The notes: a model not told the origin generated them from the sequence alone. Counted from the first letter of the stretch, positions 33,665 to 42,820 are shown. The stretch is DNA of 47,850 nt from an uncultured Prevotellaceae bacterium (GCA_902775605.1 CACYNE010000035.1:1-47850); one strand, 5' to 3'. Numbers and translations: made by a program.

Positions 33665-34591
33665 ATGGCTATTTCAATTGACGATATCAAGAAGCTTCGC
33701 GCTATGACCGGTGCCGGTCTGGCTGACGTGAAGAAGGCCCTGACTGAGGCTGAAGGTGATTTCGACCGTGCTAAGGAGTTGCTCCGTGAGCGTGGTTTGG
33801 CTATCGCTGCTAAGCGTTCAGATCGTGAGACCTCTAATGGTTGTGTACTGGCTAAGGTGGAGAATGGCTTCGGTGCCATCATCGCCTTGAAGTGCGAGAC
33901 CGACTTCGTGGCTAATGGTGCAGACTTCATCGCCCTGACCAAGAGCATCCTTGATGCTGCTGTGGCCAACAAGTGCAAGACGCTTGACGAGGTGAAGGAA
34001 CTCGACATCAACGGTCAGAAGGCTCAGGACGCTGTTACTCAGCGTTCAGGTATCACCGGTGAGAAGATGGAGCTTGATGGCTACCAGACTCTCGAGGGTG
34101 CTAACATCGAGGCTTACGACCACATGGGTAAGCACACTCTGTGCACCATGGTTCAGACCAACAAGGAGAACAGCGATGCTGGCCACAAGCTGGCTATGCA
34201 GGTAGCTGCCATGAAGCCCGTTGCTCTGAATGCTGAGGCTGTTGATCAGAAGATTCTCGACGAGGAGTACAAGACCGCTGTTGAGAAGACTAAGCTCGAG
34301 CAGGTTGAGAAGTTTGTAGAGATGAAGCTTAAGAAGGCTGGTATCAACCCCAACCTCGTTGACTCTGAGGATCACATCGAGAGCAACATGGCTAAGGGCT
34401 GGCTGACTCAGGAGCAGGCTGATGAGGCTCGCGCACTGAAGGAGGCTGCCAAGGCTGAGGGCGAGGCACAGCTGAAGATGCAGATGATTGAGAACATCGC
34501 AAAGGGACGCGTTCAGAAGTTCCTGAAGGAGAACTGCTTGGTTGACCAGGAGTTCCAGTTCGGCGATAGGCTACTGTTGCTCAGTGGCTGA
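33665..34591 (+). CDS. tsf: Elongation factor Ts with an apparent 3' frameshift
   Basis: EF-Ts reloads EF-Tu with GTP. The open frame of 308 residues starts with the UBA-like domain (IKKLRAMTGAGLADVKKAL) and includes the key segment LKCETDFVAN. The sequence is normal up to QEFQFGD; after that the frame reads RLLLLSG and stops. One added base near 34568 would restore KATVAQWLKAQDKELEIT and so on, to a stop at 34651-34653, giving 329 residues, the family length. The last eight residues in this reading are therefore probably wrong. A sequencing or assembly deletion is the simplest cause, since tsf is essential. Confidence 0.95.
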   Translation: MAISIDDIKKLRAMTGAGLADVKKALTEAEGDFDRAKELLRERGLAIAAKRSDRETSNGCVLAKVENGFGAIIALKCETDFVANGADFIALTKSILDAAVANKCKTLDEVKELDINGQKAQDAVTQRSGITGEKMELDGYQTLEGANIEAYDHMGKHTLCTMVQTNKENSDAGHKLAMQVAAMKPVALNAEAVDQKILDEEYKTAVEKTKLEQVEKFVEMKLKKAGINPNLVDSEDHIESNMAKGWLTQEQADEARALKEAAKAEGEAQLKMQMIENIAKGRVQKFLKENCLVDQEFQFGDRLLLLSG

Positions 34592-34653
34592 AGGCTCAGG
34601 ACAAGGAGCTCGAGATCACTGCTTTCCGTCGCTTTACTCTCGTTGCAGAATAA
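34568..34653 (+). other. tsf: Out-of-frame 3' end of tsf
   Basis: Read one frame off, 34570-34653 encodes 27 residues beginning ATVAQWLKAQ and ending RRFTLVAE before taa, which matches the expected EF-Ts C-terminus. The join sits where gataggct would be expected to read gataaggct. Confidence 0.9.
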
Positions 34654-34677
34654 TTTGCAACAAAAAGTATAAAAATG

Positions 34678-34710
34678 AATCGGCATTGTTTGCACAATGC
34701 CGATTTTTTT
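34678..34710 (+). terminator. Terminator after tsf
   Basis: The arms aatcggcattgt and acaatgccgatt enclose loop ttgc and are followed by a T-run. The loop also supplies the TTTG that can act as the -33 element of the next promoter. Confidence 0.9.
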
Positions 34711-34711
34711 G

Positions 34712-34719
34712 TATCTTTG
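34712..34719 (+). promoter_or_regulatory. -7 box TATCTTTG for the partner-switching operon
   Basis: TATCTTTG lies 29 bases before the ATG at 34749, with TTTG at 34689-34692 inside the tsf terminator. This is the only clear promoter found before 42819 in this direction. Confidence 0.82.
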
Positions 34720-34748
34720 CACCCAAATAGATACCTAATGATAATGAC

Positions 34749-35162
34749 ATGAGAAAGGAAATTCGCATAAAGAACCAGGTTAAGGAGCTTGAACATGTGG
34801 CCCGCTTCGTTGAGGAAATCGGCGAAGAACTAGGGCTTGACATGGAGATGCAAATGAATCTGAATCTGGTGATGGAAGAAATGGTTTCCAACGTCATTTT
34901 CTATGCCTATCCTCGAGAAACGGATGCAACGATAGAGTTGATGGCAGAAAGTGACGGCAAGGAATTGACTTTTGTTCTAAGTGACCAAGGGCGCGCGTTT
35001 GACCCTACTCTGAAAGAAGATGCCGATATGGATATTAACCCCGCCGAGCGTGATTTGGGCGGTATGGGCATCTTTATTGTGAAAAATATTATGAACCAAG
35101 TGACCTATCAGCGTTTGGAAGGCAAGAATCTTCTAACCATGAAAAAAGAGATTAAAGGTTAA
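34749..35162 (+). CDS. RsbW-like serine/threonine kinase or anti-sigma factor (HATPase)
   Basis: The 137-residue product is a stand-alone GHKL ATPase of the RsbW/SpoIIAB type. The N-box lies in NLNLVMEEMVSNVIFYAYP, the G1 box in SDQGRAFDP and the G2 box in GGMGIFIVKNIM. Such proteins phosphorylate a STAS partner and hold a sigma factor or other target. Here the STAS gene is next, 34 bases downstream, so they probably form a kinase-substrate pair. The target it releases is unknown. It is the first gene after the promoter at 34712. Confidence 0.92.
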   Translation: MRKEIRIKNQVKELEHVARFVEEIGEELGLDMEMQMNLNLVMEEMVSNVIFYAYPRETDATIELMAESDGKELTFVLSDQGRAFDPTLKEDADMDINPAERDLGGMGIFIVKNIMNQVTYQRLEGKNLLTMKKEIKG

Positions 35163-35196
35163 TAGGATATAGTGAACAGTTAAGAAATTTACGATT

Positions 35197-35505
35197 ATGA
35201 CACAGATATTGAAAGAAGATGGCAAGACCATCATTAAGACCGGCAGTCGCATTGATACGATTAACGCTCCTCAGTTTGAGAAGGATATTGAACCTGCTAT
35301 TCAGGAAGCCGGTGTCAACTTGGTTATGGACTGTGATGAACTGACATATATGGCCAGCTCGGGTTTGCGTATCATTCAGAAAACCATGCGTGCAGTGATG
35401 ATGAAGCGTGGTACGTTCAAAATGGTTAATGTAAGCCCGGAAATTTATAAGGTGCTGAACATGACGGGCTTCACCAAGTTTATGGCTGTAGAACAAAAAG
35501 CATAA
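35197..35505 (+). CDS. STAS-domain anti-anti-sigma factor-like protein
   Basis: The 102-residue protein is a single STAS domain. The phosphorylation loop is YMASSGLRII, with Ser54 or Ser55 as the site modified by RsbW-type kinases and cleared by RsbU/SpoIIE-type phosphatases. Both kinds of partner are in this operon. Predicted cytoplasmic. It lies between the kinase gene and the histidine kinase gene, which starts 10 bases after its stop. Confidence 0.93.
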   Translation: MTQILKEDGKTIIKTGSRIDTINAPQFEKDIEPAIQEAGVNLVMDCDELTYMASSGLRIIQKTMRAVMMKRGTFKMVNVSPEIYKVLNMTGFTKFMAVEQKA

Positions 35506-35515
35506 AAGCATCTCG

Positions 35516-36433
35516 ATGGCAGACGACATCAACCAACTCCGTGAAGAGCTTCAGCAGCTGCGTGAAGACTATAAGACCTTGGAGCACAACTTCGACATCA
35601 TGTCGGAGGGCTATCAGGAGTCTCTCCTGCTTTATGACAAGCTGGAGGAAACCTATCATGAGTTGGAGGAGACCAATAAGCAGTTGGATGTAGCCCGTCA
35701 GCGCGCAGAAGAGGCTTCACGTATGAAGACCAACTTCATTCAGCAAATCTCCCATGAGATTCGTACGCCTCTGAATATCCTTAATGGCTTTACTCATATC
35801 CTCACTACACCTGGCATGACACTCGATGCCACCACGCAGCAGGAGGTAACCAAAGGCATTGATGATAATACTAATCGCATCACTTCTCTTGTTAATAAAA
35901 TGCTTGAATTGGCCGATGCCAATAGTAGTGTGGAGTTGGAACGCACAGACCATGTACTTGCCGTGCAGATTGCTGCTCAGGCAGCTGATGATAGTCGCAT
36001 AACTGTGGCATCTCACTTGACCTTTGATCTTGATTTGGCCGAAGGGACTGATATGGTTATGCTTCAAACCAATCTGCAACAAGCCACTCGTGCTCTCTCG
36101 CTGTTGCTCGACAATGCGAGGAAGTTTACACAGCCTGCCGAGGCTGCAGTCAACGCTGGTGCCGCAGTGAAGCAAGGGAAGGTCGTTCTGCACCTCATGT
36201 TGCAGGACCAGTTGATGAACTTTGTCGTGGAGGACAATGGTATTGGTGTTCCTGCTGAAGAGGCAGAACATATCTTTGACGAGTTCGTACAACTCGATGA
36301 CTATTATGATGGCACTGGCATTGGTCTTACCGTGGCTCGTAGTATTGCGCGCCGTCTGGGGGGCAATATTGTGCTTGATACTTCTTATTCTGGCGGTGCC
36401 CGTTTTGTCTTTAGTCTGCCAGTGAATGATTGA
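35516..36433 (+). CDS. Soluble sensor histidine kinase
   Basis: The 305-residue product has no signal peptide or membrane segment. Residues 3-70 form a coiled coil rich in Glu, Gln and Leu. The HisKA domain has the H-box FIQQISHEIRTPLN with His80. The HATPase has N-box LLDNARKF, G1 VEDNGIGVP and G2 GTGIGLTVARS. No response regulator or receiver domain is encoded next to it. It may sense through a partner bound to the coiled coil, or feed the partner-switching pair upstream. The operon link is inferred from the 10-base gap. Confidence 0.92.
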   Translation: MADDINQLREELQQLREDYKTLEHNFDIMSEGYQESLLLYDKLEETYHELEETNKQLDVARQRAEEASRMKTNFIQQISHEIRTPLNILNGFTHILTTPGMTLDATTQQEVTKGIDDNTNRITSLVNKMLELADANSSVELERTDHVLAVQIAAQAADDSRITVASHLTFDLDLAEGTDMVMLQTNLQQATRALSLLLDNARKFTQPAEAAVNAGAAVKQGKVVLHLMLQDQLMNFVVEDNGIGVPAEEAEHIFDEFVQLDDYYDGTGIGLTVARSIARRLGGNIVLDTSYSGGARFVFSLPVND

Positions 36434-36494
36434 TTGGGAACAGAAAGAATCTTTTTTAAGGGACCATTAAAACTCAATAATAATATAATCTGTT

Positions 36495-37925
36495 ATGAAA
36501 CCTTTTAAGAAAATCTTAATCTTGTGTGTTGCCTTTGTGCTGATGGCAACAAAAGTGTTGGCTGGTGATATTGTCATCGTCAAGAAACTGAATGGCGTCG
36601 TAAGTTCTGATGCAGGTAATGTGGAAGCCGTTGTGAACGAGGCAGTTTGTACGCTGACTGTAACTCCTGCTGATGGCTTTTTCATCAGTTCTATTACGGC
36701 AGAGAAGACTGTTAGTGGTGATCTTGCTCAAGCGCGTGGTGATGCCCCTTCCATGGATAACTTCCTGACAGTTACTCCTGTAGATGCTAATGCAGATCCC
36801 TGTGGAACAACTACATGGACATTTACAATGCCCGATGGTGAGTATGATGTTGAAGTCGTGGCCGATTTCCAGCAGTGTACCTCTATCAATGGGGCTGTTG
36901 TCACTCTGTCTATACCAGAGACAGGTTATGTCTTCGATGGTCAGGCAAAAGAGCCTCGTGTAGCAAGTGTTATTTTAAGTGGCACTACTATTAGTCCCTC
37001 TAACTATGAAGTCAGCTATAGTGAGAATATCAATGCAGGAACAGCCACTGTTACTGTGACAGGTCTGCGTAACTATACAGGTACAGCCTCTGCAGAGTTT
37101 ACCATTGCTCCCAAATCGTTGTCAGATGATATGATCTGGAGCGAAGGAGAGTGGTTCATTTATGATGGCGAAGCAAAGACATTGGCCGATGGCATGTTTG
37201 GTCTTTATGATGAAGAGACAGAACAAAGTTTGGAATATGATAAAGATTACTCTATTGTCTATGCAAATAATATCAATGTAGGTACAGCTACAGCTACCGT
37301 TACCGGTAATGGCAATTACCAGGGTACGCTTGTTCACAGTTTTGAAATTGTCCGTGAGTTGAATATCAGTTTCTCTGAGACAAACGAATGGGCCACATAC
37401 TATGCCGAAGAGGATTTGGAACTTCCTGAGGAGCTGCGTGCTTATATCGTGACAGGAATAGGTGAGACCTCTGTCTCATTGGAAGAAATCAATTTCATTC
37501 CTAAACATCAGGGCGTCCTGCTGACTCCCGTAGAGGTGGCTCCAGAGGTTATCTTTGCTTTTGCAAACAAAGAACCTTCTATGGAGATTACCGACAACCT
37601 ACTAAAAGGATGTTCTGAGAATACGGCTGTGTCTTCTTTGGCTTCTGATGATACAAGTATCTATGTCCTCTATAATGATGAGTTCGTGAAGGCCACCAAG
37701 GGTAATATCGCTGCCTTCCGTTGCTATCTTGAGGTAAGCTCTGTTGTCGAGGCTTCAGCTCGTTTGGCCATTTCTTTTGGTGACGATACAACAGGTATCC
37801 ATACTCAGCCCACCGTTTCTGACCTCAAACAAAACAACCTTTACGACCTCAGTGGCCGTCGTTTGCAGGTGATGCCCACTGCTAAGGGTCTGTATATTAT
37901 GAATGGAAAAGTCGTTGTCAAGTAA
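36495..37925 (+). CDS. Secreted protein with Ig-like/MBG repeats and T9SS tail
   Basis: The 476-residue protein has a signal peptide ending near VLAG (24). Residues about 25-125 form a beta domain (DIVIVKKLNGVVSSDAG to FTMPDGEYDVEVVADF) that is related to the start of the next gene product. Two Ig-like units follow with YVFDGQAKEP, NINAGTATVTVTG and NINVGTATATVTG. The C-terminal domain ends NLYDLSGRRLQ to GLYIMNGKVVVK, a type A T9SS tail. It probably is a surface or secreted protein. It lies 61 bases after the histidine kinase gene and 23 bases before its paralogue, with no promoter or terminator seen between them. Confidence 0.82.
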   Translation: MKPFKKILILCVAFVLMATKVLAGDIVIVKKLNGVVSSDAGNVEAVVNEAVCTLTVTPADGFFISSITAEKTVSGDLAQARGDAPSMDNFLTVTPVDANADPCGTTTWTFTMPDGEYDVEVVADFQQCTSINGAVVTLSIPETGYVFDGQAKEPRVASVILSGTTISPSNYEVSYSENINAGTATVTVTGLRNYTGTASAEFTIAPKSLSDDMIWSEGEWFIYDGEAKTLADGMFGLYDEETEQSLEYDKDYSIVYANNINVGTATATVTGNGNYQGTLVHSFEIVRELNISFSETNEWATYYAEEDLELPEELRAYIVTGIGETSVSLEEINFIPKHQGVLLTPVEVAPEVIFAFANKEPSMEITDNLLKGCSENTAVSSLASDDTSIYVLYNDEFVKATKGNIAAFRCYLEVSSVVEASARLAISFGDDTTGIHTQPTVSDLKQNNLYDLSGRRLQVMPTAKGLYIMNGKVVVK

Positions 37926-37948
37926 TTATACATTCTGACGGGCGCGGA

Positions 37949-40723
37949 ATGAAATCATTACTGAGACATATCTGTCTGTTATCCCTCGTGCTCCTGTATG
38001 CTTCAGGAGCACGAGCCGATGGCATCATTTCCATTGTTACCCAGCTCGATGGGGTAGGGACAACCGCTGGTGGACAAATCACAGCACAGGTAACCGATGG
38101 CGTCTGTACACTGACAGCAACACCCTGCGATGGCTGTCTTATAACTGCCGACGAAATCAGGGTTCTAAAGGTTGTTGCAGGTGAACAGGCACAAGCCCGT
38201 CATGATGCGCCATACTTGTCGGAACCCATCTCACTGACGCCTGTCTTGGCATACGATCCCATGGCAACGTCCATCTTTTCGTTTGAGATGCCAACTGGTG
38301 AGTTTGATGTGGAAGTTTCCGCCAATTTCCGTGTCTCTACGGTCAAGTCCTATCCCTTGTGGGTGGGTGGTGTTCATGTAAATGGATTTAACAAAGATAA
38401 TATTCTGAATGATAAGAATGCCTCTTTGCGTTTCAATCCATTAACGAACACCCTCTCGCTCTATGGTGCAACTGTAGAGATAGCTGATACCACCGCGTTT
38501 GTTAGAAGCTACCTTGATGAATTGACCGTTGATCTTCATAGTACTAGTTTTCTGTCCTTCACGAACGGGTTCGTGTCAGGTGTGACGGGGCGTTCTGTAC
38601 CTCTTACGTTTGTGACAAATGTAGATGCACCAGGTCAGTTAAGCTGGGAATGTGTCTCTTCCGGCACTTTCTCTCAAGGTTTTAAAGTGATTTATTCATT
38701 CCCCCTTTCTTTGCAAGAATCAGGCCATCTGATTTCTCAGACTCCTGTGAAAGACTATGCCCTGAAGATAGGCGACGTTCAAGTGAACAGCGTCAATAGT
38801 GCGGATGTTTTGAGCGATGGCACGGTGAAGTTTGATGGTAATCATACTTTGGTGCTGACCAATGCCTGTCTTTCTGAAACCATTACGAGCGGTCTTGATA
38901 ACCTGATTGTGTTTCTGATAGGTGATAACGTCATCAATGGTGTGGAAGATCTCATCACATCTACCGTGTCTCAGGCAGGCCTCGTCTTCACCACCAGTCC
39001 TACGACGTCTGGTAAACTGACGTTGAACAAGGCGGGCGGTGAATTCTTCAAAGGCTTTTCAGAGCCAGTGCTCGAGTGGAATCTGGCGTGTCTTACCAGC
39101 CACCCTGACACTATGACGATTGGCGTGCCTGTACCACCGATTATCGATGAGGAAAATCCTACGGAAAATAATAACATCGGTGATAATATTACCGATGGAG
39201 ATGATCTTCAGAATAACCTTATAGGAGGAGTCCTTTTCAATCTGGATGAAGATGGCTATAATGATGATGACGGCATCCCTGGTGTAATCCTCAGTTCCGC
39301 TATTCTTCAGAGTGATGTTGACGAAGCGACAAACTTGGTGCCGGGCTCCAATAGTTTTGCTGAGACATTCTCTGGTCTTGTCTTTATGATACCTCCGGGC
39401 ACGGGAAAGATTCTTCTGACAGTAAAGGTCCGTGAAGATACCCAGTTGGCTGTTCAGATAGGAACCAATGACCCATATATCATCGGCCCCTCTGAGGATT
39501 ATCAGGATTACCAGATTGAGTATGAATGTCTTGATGCTACCTATGTTTATCTCTATTCACTGTTGCCCGAATCGGTAGCAGAATCCCGTGCAGATATCCC
39601 CTTCCGTGGTAAGGTGCTTCATGGCCATGTGAAGGTGACCTCTGTTGGTGCATCCTCCCAGTCAATGGTGAGCGAAAACAGTTATTCCGAGGAGACCAAT
39701 ACTGTTACGAATAAAGTAAAGCTCTTCAGCCTGCCTACTTCAGCCATCACTGCCGATGGCAATGGTGTGGTGCTCTCTACTATCGATGTTGACGATAGTG
39801 CGTCGAACGCCCGTGCTCTCCGTCGTGCCACAACTCAGAAAAAGATTACCGAACTCGCTCCCACTGTGTTTGATGAGTTGGACAAGAGTGCCATTCTCTA
39901 TCTGGACCTCAGCGAAACTGATATTTCTGATTTCACCGTCAATCGCTCCTCTGGCCTGATGAGTGGCTTTGGAAGTAATACCCTTATTTACATGCCAGAG
40001 GCAAATGATGATGGAGGAGATGAGAATGTTGTTCTTGGCGATTCCTGCACCCTTCTTTCCCTCTATGATGATGCTCCCTTCCGTGCACCTCTCGACTTCG
40101 TGGCGGCGCAGGCCACGTTGCATCGCGACATGGCGGCTGGTCAGGTCACCACCATTCTTTTGCCTTTTGCCTTGCCGCAGACCTATGCCGAAACGCTGGG
40201 AGACTCGCTGGGAGACTTCTATACGTTTAACAGAGTTGAAGGGCAGTATGCCGTACTGAATCCCAAACTCACCACTGCGCCTGCTGCCAACATACCCTAT
40301 GTGTTCCAGTCAAAGACCAATGATATGCTCTCTGTGACCAATGCCGCAGTCAAGGCTTCTGGTGCTTCCTCTGTTGCCCAGGGCTTGTTGGTAGGCACCT
40401 ATCAACCTCTTTCATGGGAGTCCGGTCAGAACGATACCTATGTCATTGCCGATACACCTGTCGGTGATCTCACCGATGCGCAGTTTGTTCGTGTCGATGC
40501 CGGCATGTCGTTGCCGTCGTTCAGTGCTTATCTGCGTGTTGATGATGCAACTTCACCCCTTACCCTTGCCATTGATGGTCATATTCCCAATGCTATCAGT
40601 GAGTTGGTGGTGTCTTCTTCGAAGGCAGATGTTCTCTACGACCTCCAAGGTCGTCCACTTCATGATGTTCCGCTTAAGAAAGGTCTTTATCTTTATCATG
40701 GCCGCAAGGTCCTGGTTCAATGA
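37949..40723 (+). CDS. Large secreted protein with T9SS tail, related to the upstream gene at its N-terminus
   Basis: The 924-residue protein has a signal peptide ending near GARA (23). Residues about 24-125 share their pattern with the previous protein (DGIISIVTQLDGV; FEMPTGEFDVEVSANF). The middle carries two similar beta segments (KSYPLWVGGVHVNGFNKDN; KDYALKIGDVQVNSVNSAD) and an Asp/Asn-rich acidic stretch near 400-430 that might bind calcium. The C-terminal part includes TTILLPFALPQTYAETLGD. It ends VLYDLQGRPLHD to KGLYLYHGRKVLVQ, a T9SS tail. The gene is 11 bases from the SpoIIE-type phosphatase gene. Function is unknown. Confidence 0.8.
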   Translation: MKSLLRHICLLSLVLLYASGARADGIISIVTQLDGVGTTAGGQITAQVTDGVCTLTATPCDGCLITADEIRVLKVVAGEQAQARHDAPYLSEPISLTPVLAYDPMATSIFSFEMPTGEFDVEVSANFRVSTVKSYPLWVGGVHVNGFNKDNILNDKNASLRFNPLTNTLSLYGATVEIADTTAFVRSYLDELTVDLHSTSFLSFTNGFVSGVTGRSVPLTFVTNVDAPGQLSWECVSSGTFSQGFKVIYSFPLSLQESGHLISQTPVKDYALKIGDVQVNSVNSADVLSDGTVKFDGNHTLVLTNACLSETITSGLDNLIVFLIGDNVINGVEDLITSTVSQAGLVFTTSPTTSGKLTLNKAGGEFFKGFSEPVLEWNLACLTSHPDTMTIGVPVPPIIDEENPTENNNIGDNITDGDDLQNNLIGGVLFNLDEDGYNDDDGIPGVILSSAILQSDVDEATNLVPGSNSFAETFSGLVFMIPPGTGKILLTVKVREDTQLAVQIGTNDPYIIGPSEDYQDYQIEYECLDATYVYLYSLLPESVAESRADIPFRGKVLHGHVKVTSVGASSQSMVSENSYSEETNTVTNKVKLFSLPTSAITADGNGVVLSTIDVDDSASNARALRRATTQKKITELAPTVFDELDKSAILYLDLSETDISDFTVNRSSGLMSGFGSNTLIYMPEANDDGGDENVVLGDSCTLLSLYDDAPFRAPLDFVAAQATLHRDMAAGQVTTILLPFALPQTYAETLGDSLGDFYTFNRVEGQYAVLNPKLTTAPAANIPYVFQSKTNDMLSVTNAAVKASGASSVAQGLLVGTYQPLSWESGQNDTYVIADTPVGDLTDAQFVRVDAGMSLPSFSAYLRVDDATSPLTLAIDGHIPNAISELVVSSSKADVLYDLQGRPLHDVPLKKGLYLYHGRKVLVQ

Positions 40724-40734
40724 CGTAACATTCC

Positions 40735-42819
40735 ATGAAGCGCATCATCCTGTTCCTCCTCGCCGTTCTGCTTCTATGGCCCTCGCATCCCACAGCAGCC
40801 ACCCCTTTAGGCCGTTGGGTCGCTCGTCATTTCTCTGCTCATGGTGACCACCGTATCAAGAAACTCGAGGCGCAGTTCTATGCCAGTCAGGATACCGATG
40901 ATGTGGACTATCAGCTCCGATGTTTGGATAGCCTGATTGCTGAGTCCAGAAGACAGAAAGCCAGTGTGGTCGAGGTCAATGCCCTGGCCGAGCGTGCCTC
41001 CCTTTTCTATAATTATGACATGAACGACTCCGTGCTCATCGCCGTTCGCCGTGACATGGAGCGTGTCAAGGATTTAGGGCAGTGGCAGGTCTATTATGAG
41101 ATGTGGGGACTTGTGGCCAACACCTACGTCTTTATGGGACAAAACAACATGGGTATTCGCGAGACAAAGGCGATGTTCGACGATGCCAAGCAGCGAGGCG
41201 ATGTGCTGGGTATGGGTCAGGCCAATTGTATCATGGGAACTGCTTATAGCAATCTGCGCAACTTTGACCAAAGTGTCGAGGTGTTTGAGAAATCCCTGGC
41301 CGAGCTGTCCAAGTTAAAGCCGTCCCCCTCGGTCATGCCCGATGTCTATACCTATTATGGCGATGCCCTCGGTGAGATGAAAGACTATGTCAGACTTGGT
41401 GAACTTACCAAGCGTTGGGATGCTTTCCTCAAGCGTTTCTTTGTGGACCATCATCTCGAAGGCACCTCCACTGGCGATCTCTATCTGTCCTATTATTACT
41501 TGGCTTGTGCCCAGGCTGCGATGGGACAGAACCAACTTAGTGCTGCTGCCCAGCATCTGTCTGAGGCTCGCCGCCACATAGCCAATATGGACAATGTGCT
41601 TGGTGGCAAGTGGCTCTACTATTCTGCCCAGCTCAATCTCTTGCGAGGTAATTATGAGCAGGCCCTTCAGGAGAACGCGCAGCGCCTCCAGCTCTCAGAT
41701 ATGAGCGACCGTTCCATGGAGATTATCGTTAAGCAGCAGCGTGCAGAGATCCTTGATAAGATGGGCCGTCATGTTGAGGCCGGTCAGATTTTCCGTACTA
41801 TCTATTTCCTCAACGACTCGCTTAATGCCCAGGAGACCAAGGGACAACTCAACGAGATGAATACCATCTTCCAGGTGGGAGAGAAGGAACTCGAGAACGT
41901 CCGCCTGCAACAAGAGAACGAACGCGCCCAACTTGAAAACGAGCGAGCCCAGTTCCGTTTCATCATCATTGTCATCTCGCTCATCTTCGTTTCCCTGGCG
42001 GTGTTTATCGTCTTCCGCCTCCGTGCCGCCCGCAAACTCAAGCAGGCCCACGAAAAACTATTGGTGGCCTATGACCAGTTGGAGGAGACCACCACAGCCA
42101 AAGAGCGTATTGAAAGCGAACTCCGCATTGCTCGCGACATCCAGATGGGTATGGTGCCCAACACCTTCCCAGAAGACGAAGGGCTGGATATCTATGCCTT
42201 GATGACGCCAGCCAAGGCTGTTGGTGGCGATCTCTACGACTTCTTCATCATCGACGATACCCTCTATTTCTGTTTGGGTGATGTCAGTGGCAAGGGCGTG
42301 CCTGCCTCACTCTTTATGGCCCAAAGCATCCGTTTGTTCCGTGCATTGGCAAAGCAGCAGATGACGCCCGCCGATATTGCCACGCGCCTGAATGCCGAAC
42401 TCTCAGAAAACAATGAGAGTGGCATGTTTGTCACTATGTTTATTGGTGTGGCCAATCTCCATACAGGTCATCTCGACTTCTGTAATGCCGGTCATAACCC
42501 GCCCGTCTTCCGCGGTGAGTTCATTGAGATGGAACCCAACGCCCCCATTGGCTTGTGGCCGGAGCTTGACTATATTGGCGAAAGCATTGACGATATCAAA
42601 GGCGAGCCCCTGTTTATCTATACCGATGGACTCAACGAGGCTGAGAATGCTGCCCAGGAACAGTTTGGCGATGATCATCTGTTGGATGTTATCCGTAGTC
42701 ATCCTTATGAGAGTGCTCGCCAGACCGTAGAACTCCTACAACACGAGGTGGCCGTCCATGTGGCAGGTGCAGAGCCGAGCGACGACCTGACGATGCTCTG
42801 TCTGAAGATTAAGGCATAA
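40735..42819 (+). CDS. Membrane TPR protein with SpoIIE/RsbU-type PP2C phosphatase domain
   Basis: The 694-residue protein has a signal sequence (about 1-23), a long helical TPR region (about 40-380) predicted to lie outside the cytoplasm, one membrane segment near 408-427 (FIIIVISLIFVSLAVFIV), a short coiled coil, and a C-terminal PP2C_SIG domain. The metal-binding acids are in GGDLYDFF, GDVSGKGVPA, YTDGLNEAEN and SDDLTMLC. RsbU/SpoIIE-type enzymes remove phosphate from STAS proteins; the STAS protein at 35197 is the likely substrate. The external TPR region could sense an envelope signal. It closes the operon, with a terminator just after. Confidence 0.93.
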   Translation: MKRIILFLLAVLLLWPSHPTAATPLGRWVARHFSAHGDHRIKKLEAQFYASQDTDDVDYQLRCLDSLIAESRRQKASVVEVNALAERASLFYNYDMNDSVLIAVRRDMERVKDLGQWQVYYEMWGLVANTYVFMGQNNMGIRETKAMFDDAKQRGDVLGMGQANCIMGTAYSNLRNFDQSVEVFEKSLAELSKLKPSPSVMPDVYTYYGDALGEMKDYVRLGELTKRWDAFLKRFFVDHHLEGTSTGDLYLSYYYLACAQAAMGQNQLSAAAQHLSEARRHIANMDNVLGGKWLYYSAQLNLLRGNYEQALQENAQRLQLSDMSDRSMEIIVKQQRAEILDKMGRHVEAGQIFRTIYFLNDSLNAQETKGQLNEMNTIFQVGEKELENVRLQQENERAQLENERAQFRFIIIVISLIFVSLAVFIVFRLRAARKLKQAHEKLLVAYDQLEETTTAKERIESELRIARDIQMGMVPNTFPEDEGLDIYALMTPAKAVGGDLYDFFIIDDTLYFCLGDVSGKGVPASLFMAQSIRLFRALAKQQMTPADIATRLNAELSENNESGMFVTMFIGVANLHTGHLDFCNAGHNPPVFRGEFIEMEPNAPIGLWPELDYIGESIDDIKGEPLFIYTDGLNEAENAAQEQFGDDHLLDVIRSHPYESARQTVELLQHEVAVHVAGAEPSDDLTMLCLKIKA

Positions 42820-42820
42820 A

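Noticed and set aside
34564-34575. Programmed ribosomal frameshift in tsf
   Set aside because: The site gataggct has no slippery heptamer, and a -1 slip on the gat codon would meet a tag stop. EF-Ts is not known to use frameshifting. A one-base error or mutation is simpler.
36495-40723. Insertion of the two surface genes into the signalling operon by a mobile element
   Set aside because: No terminal repeats, transposase or change in base use marks the joins, so insertion cannot be shown from this sequence.
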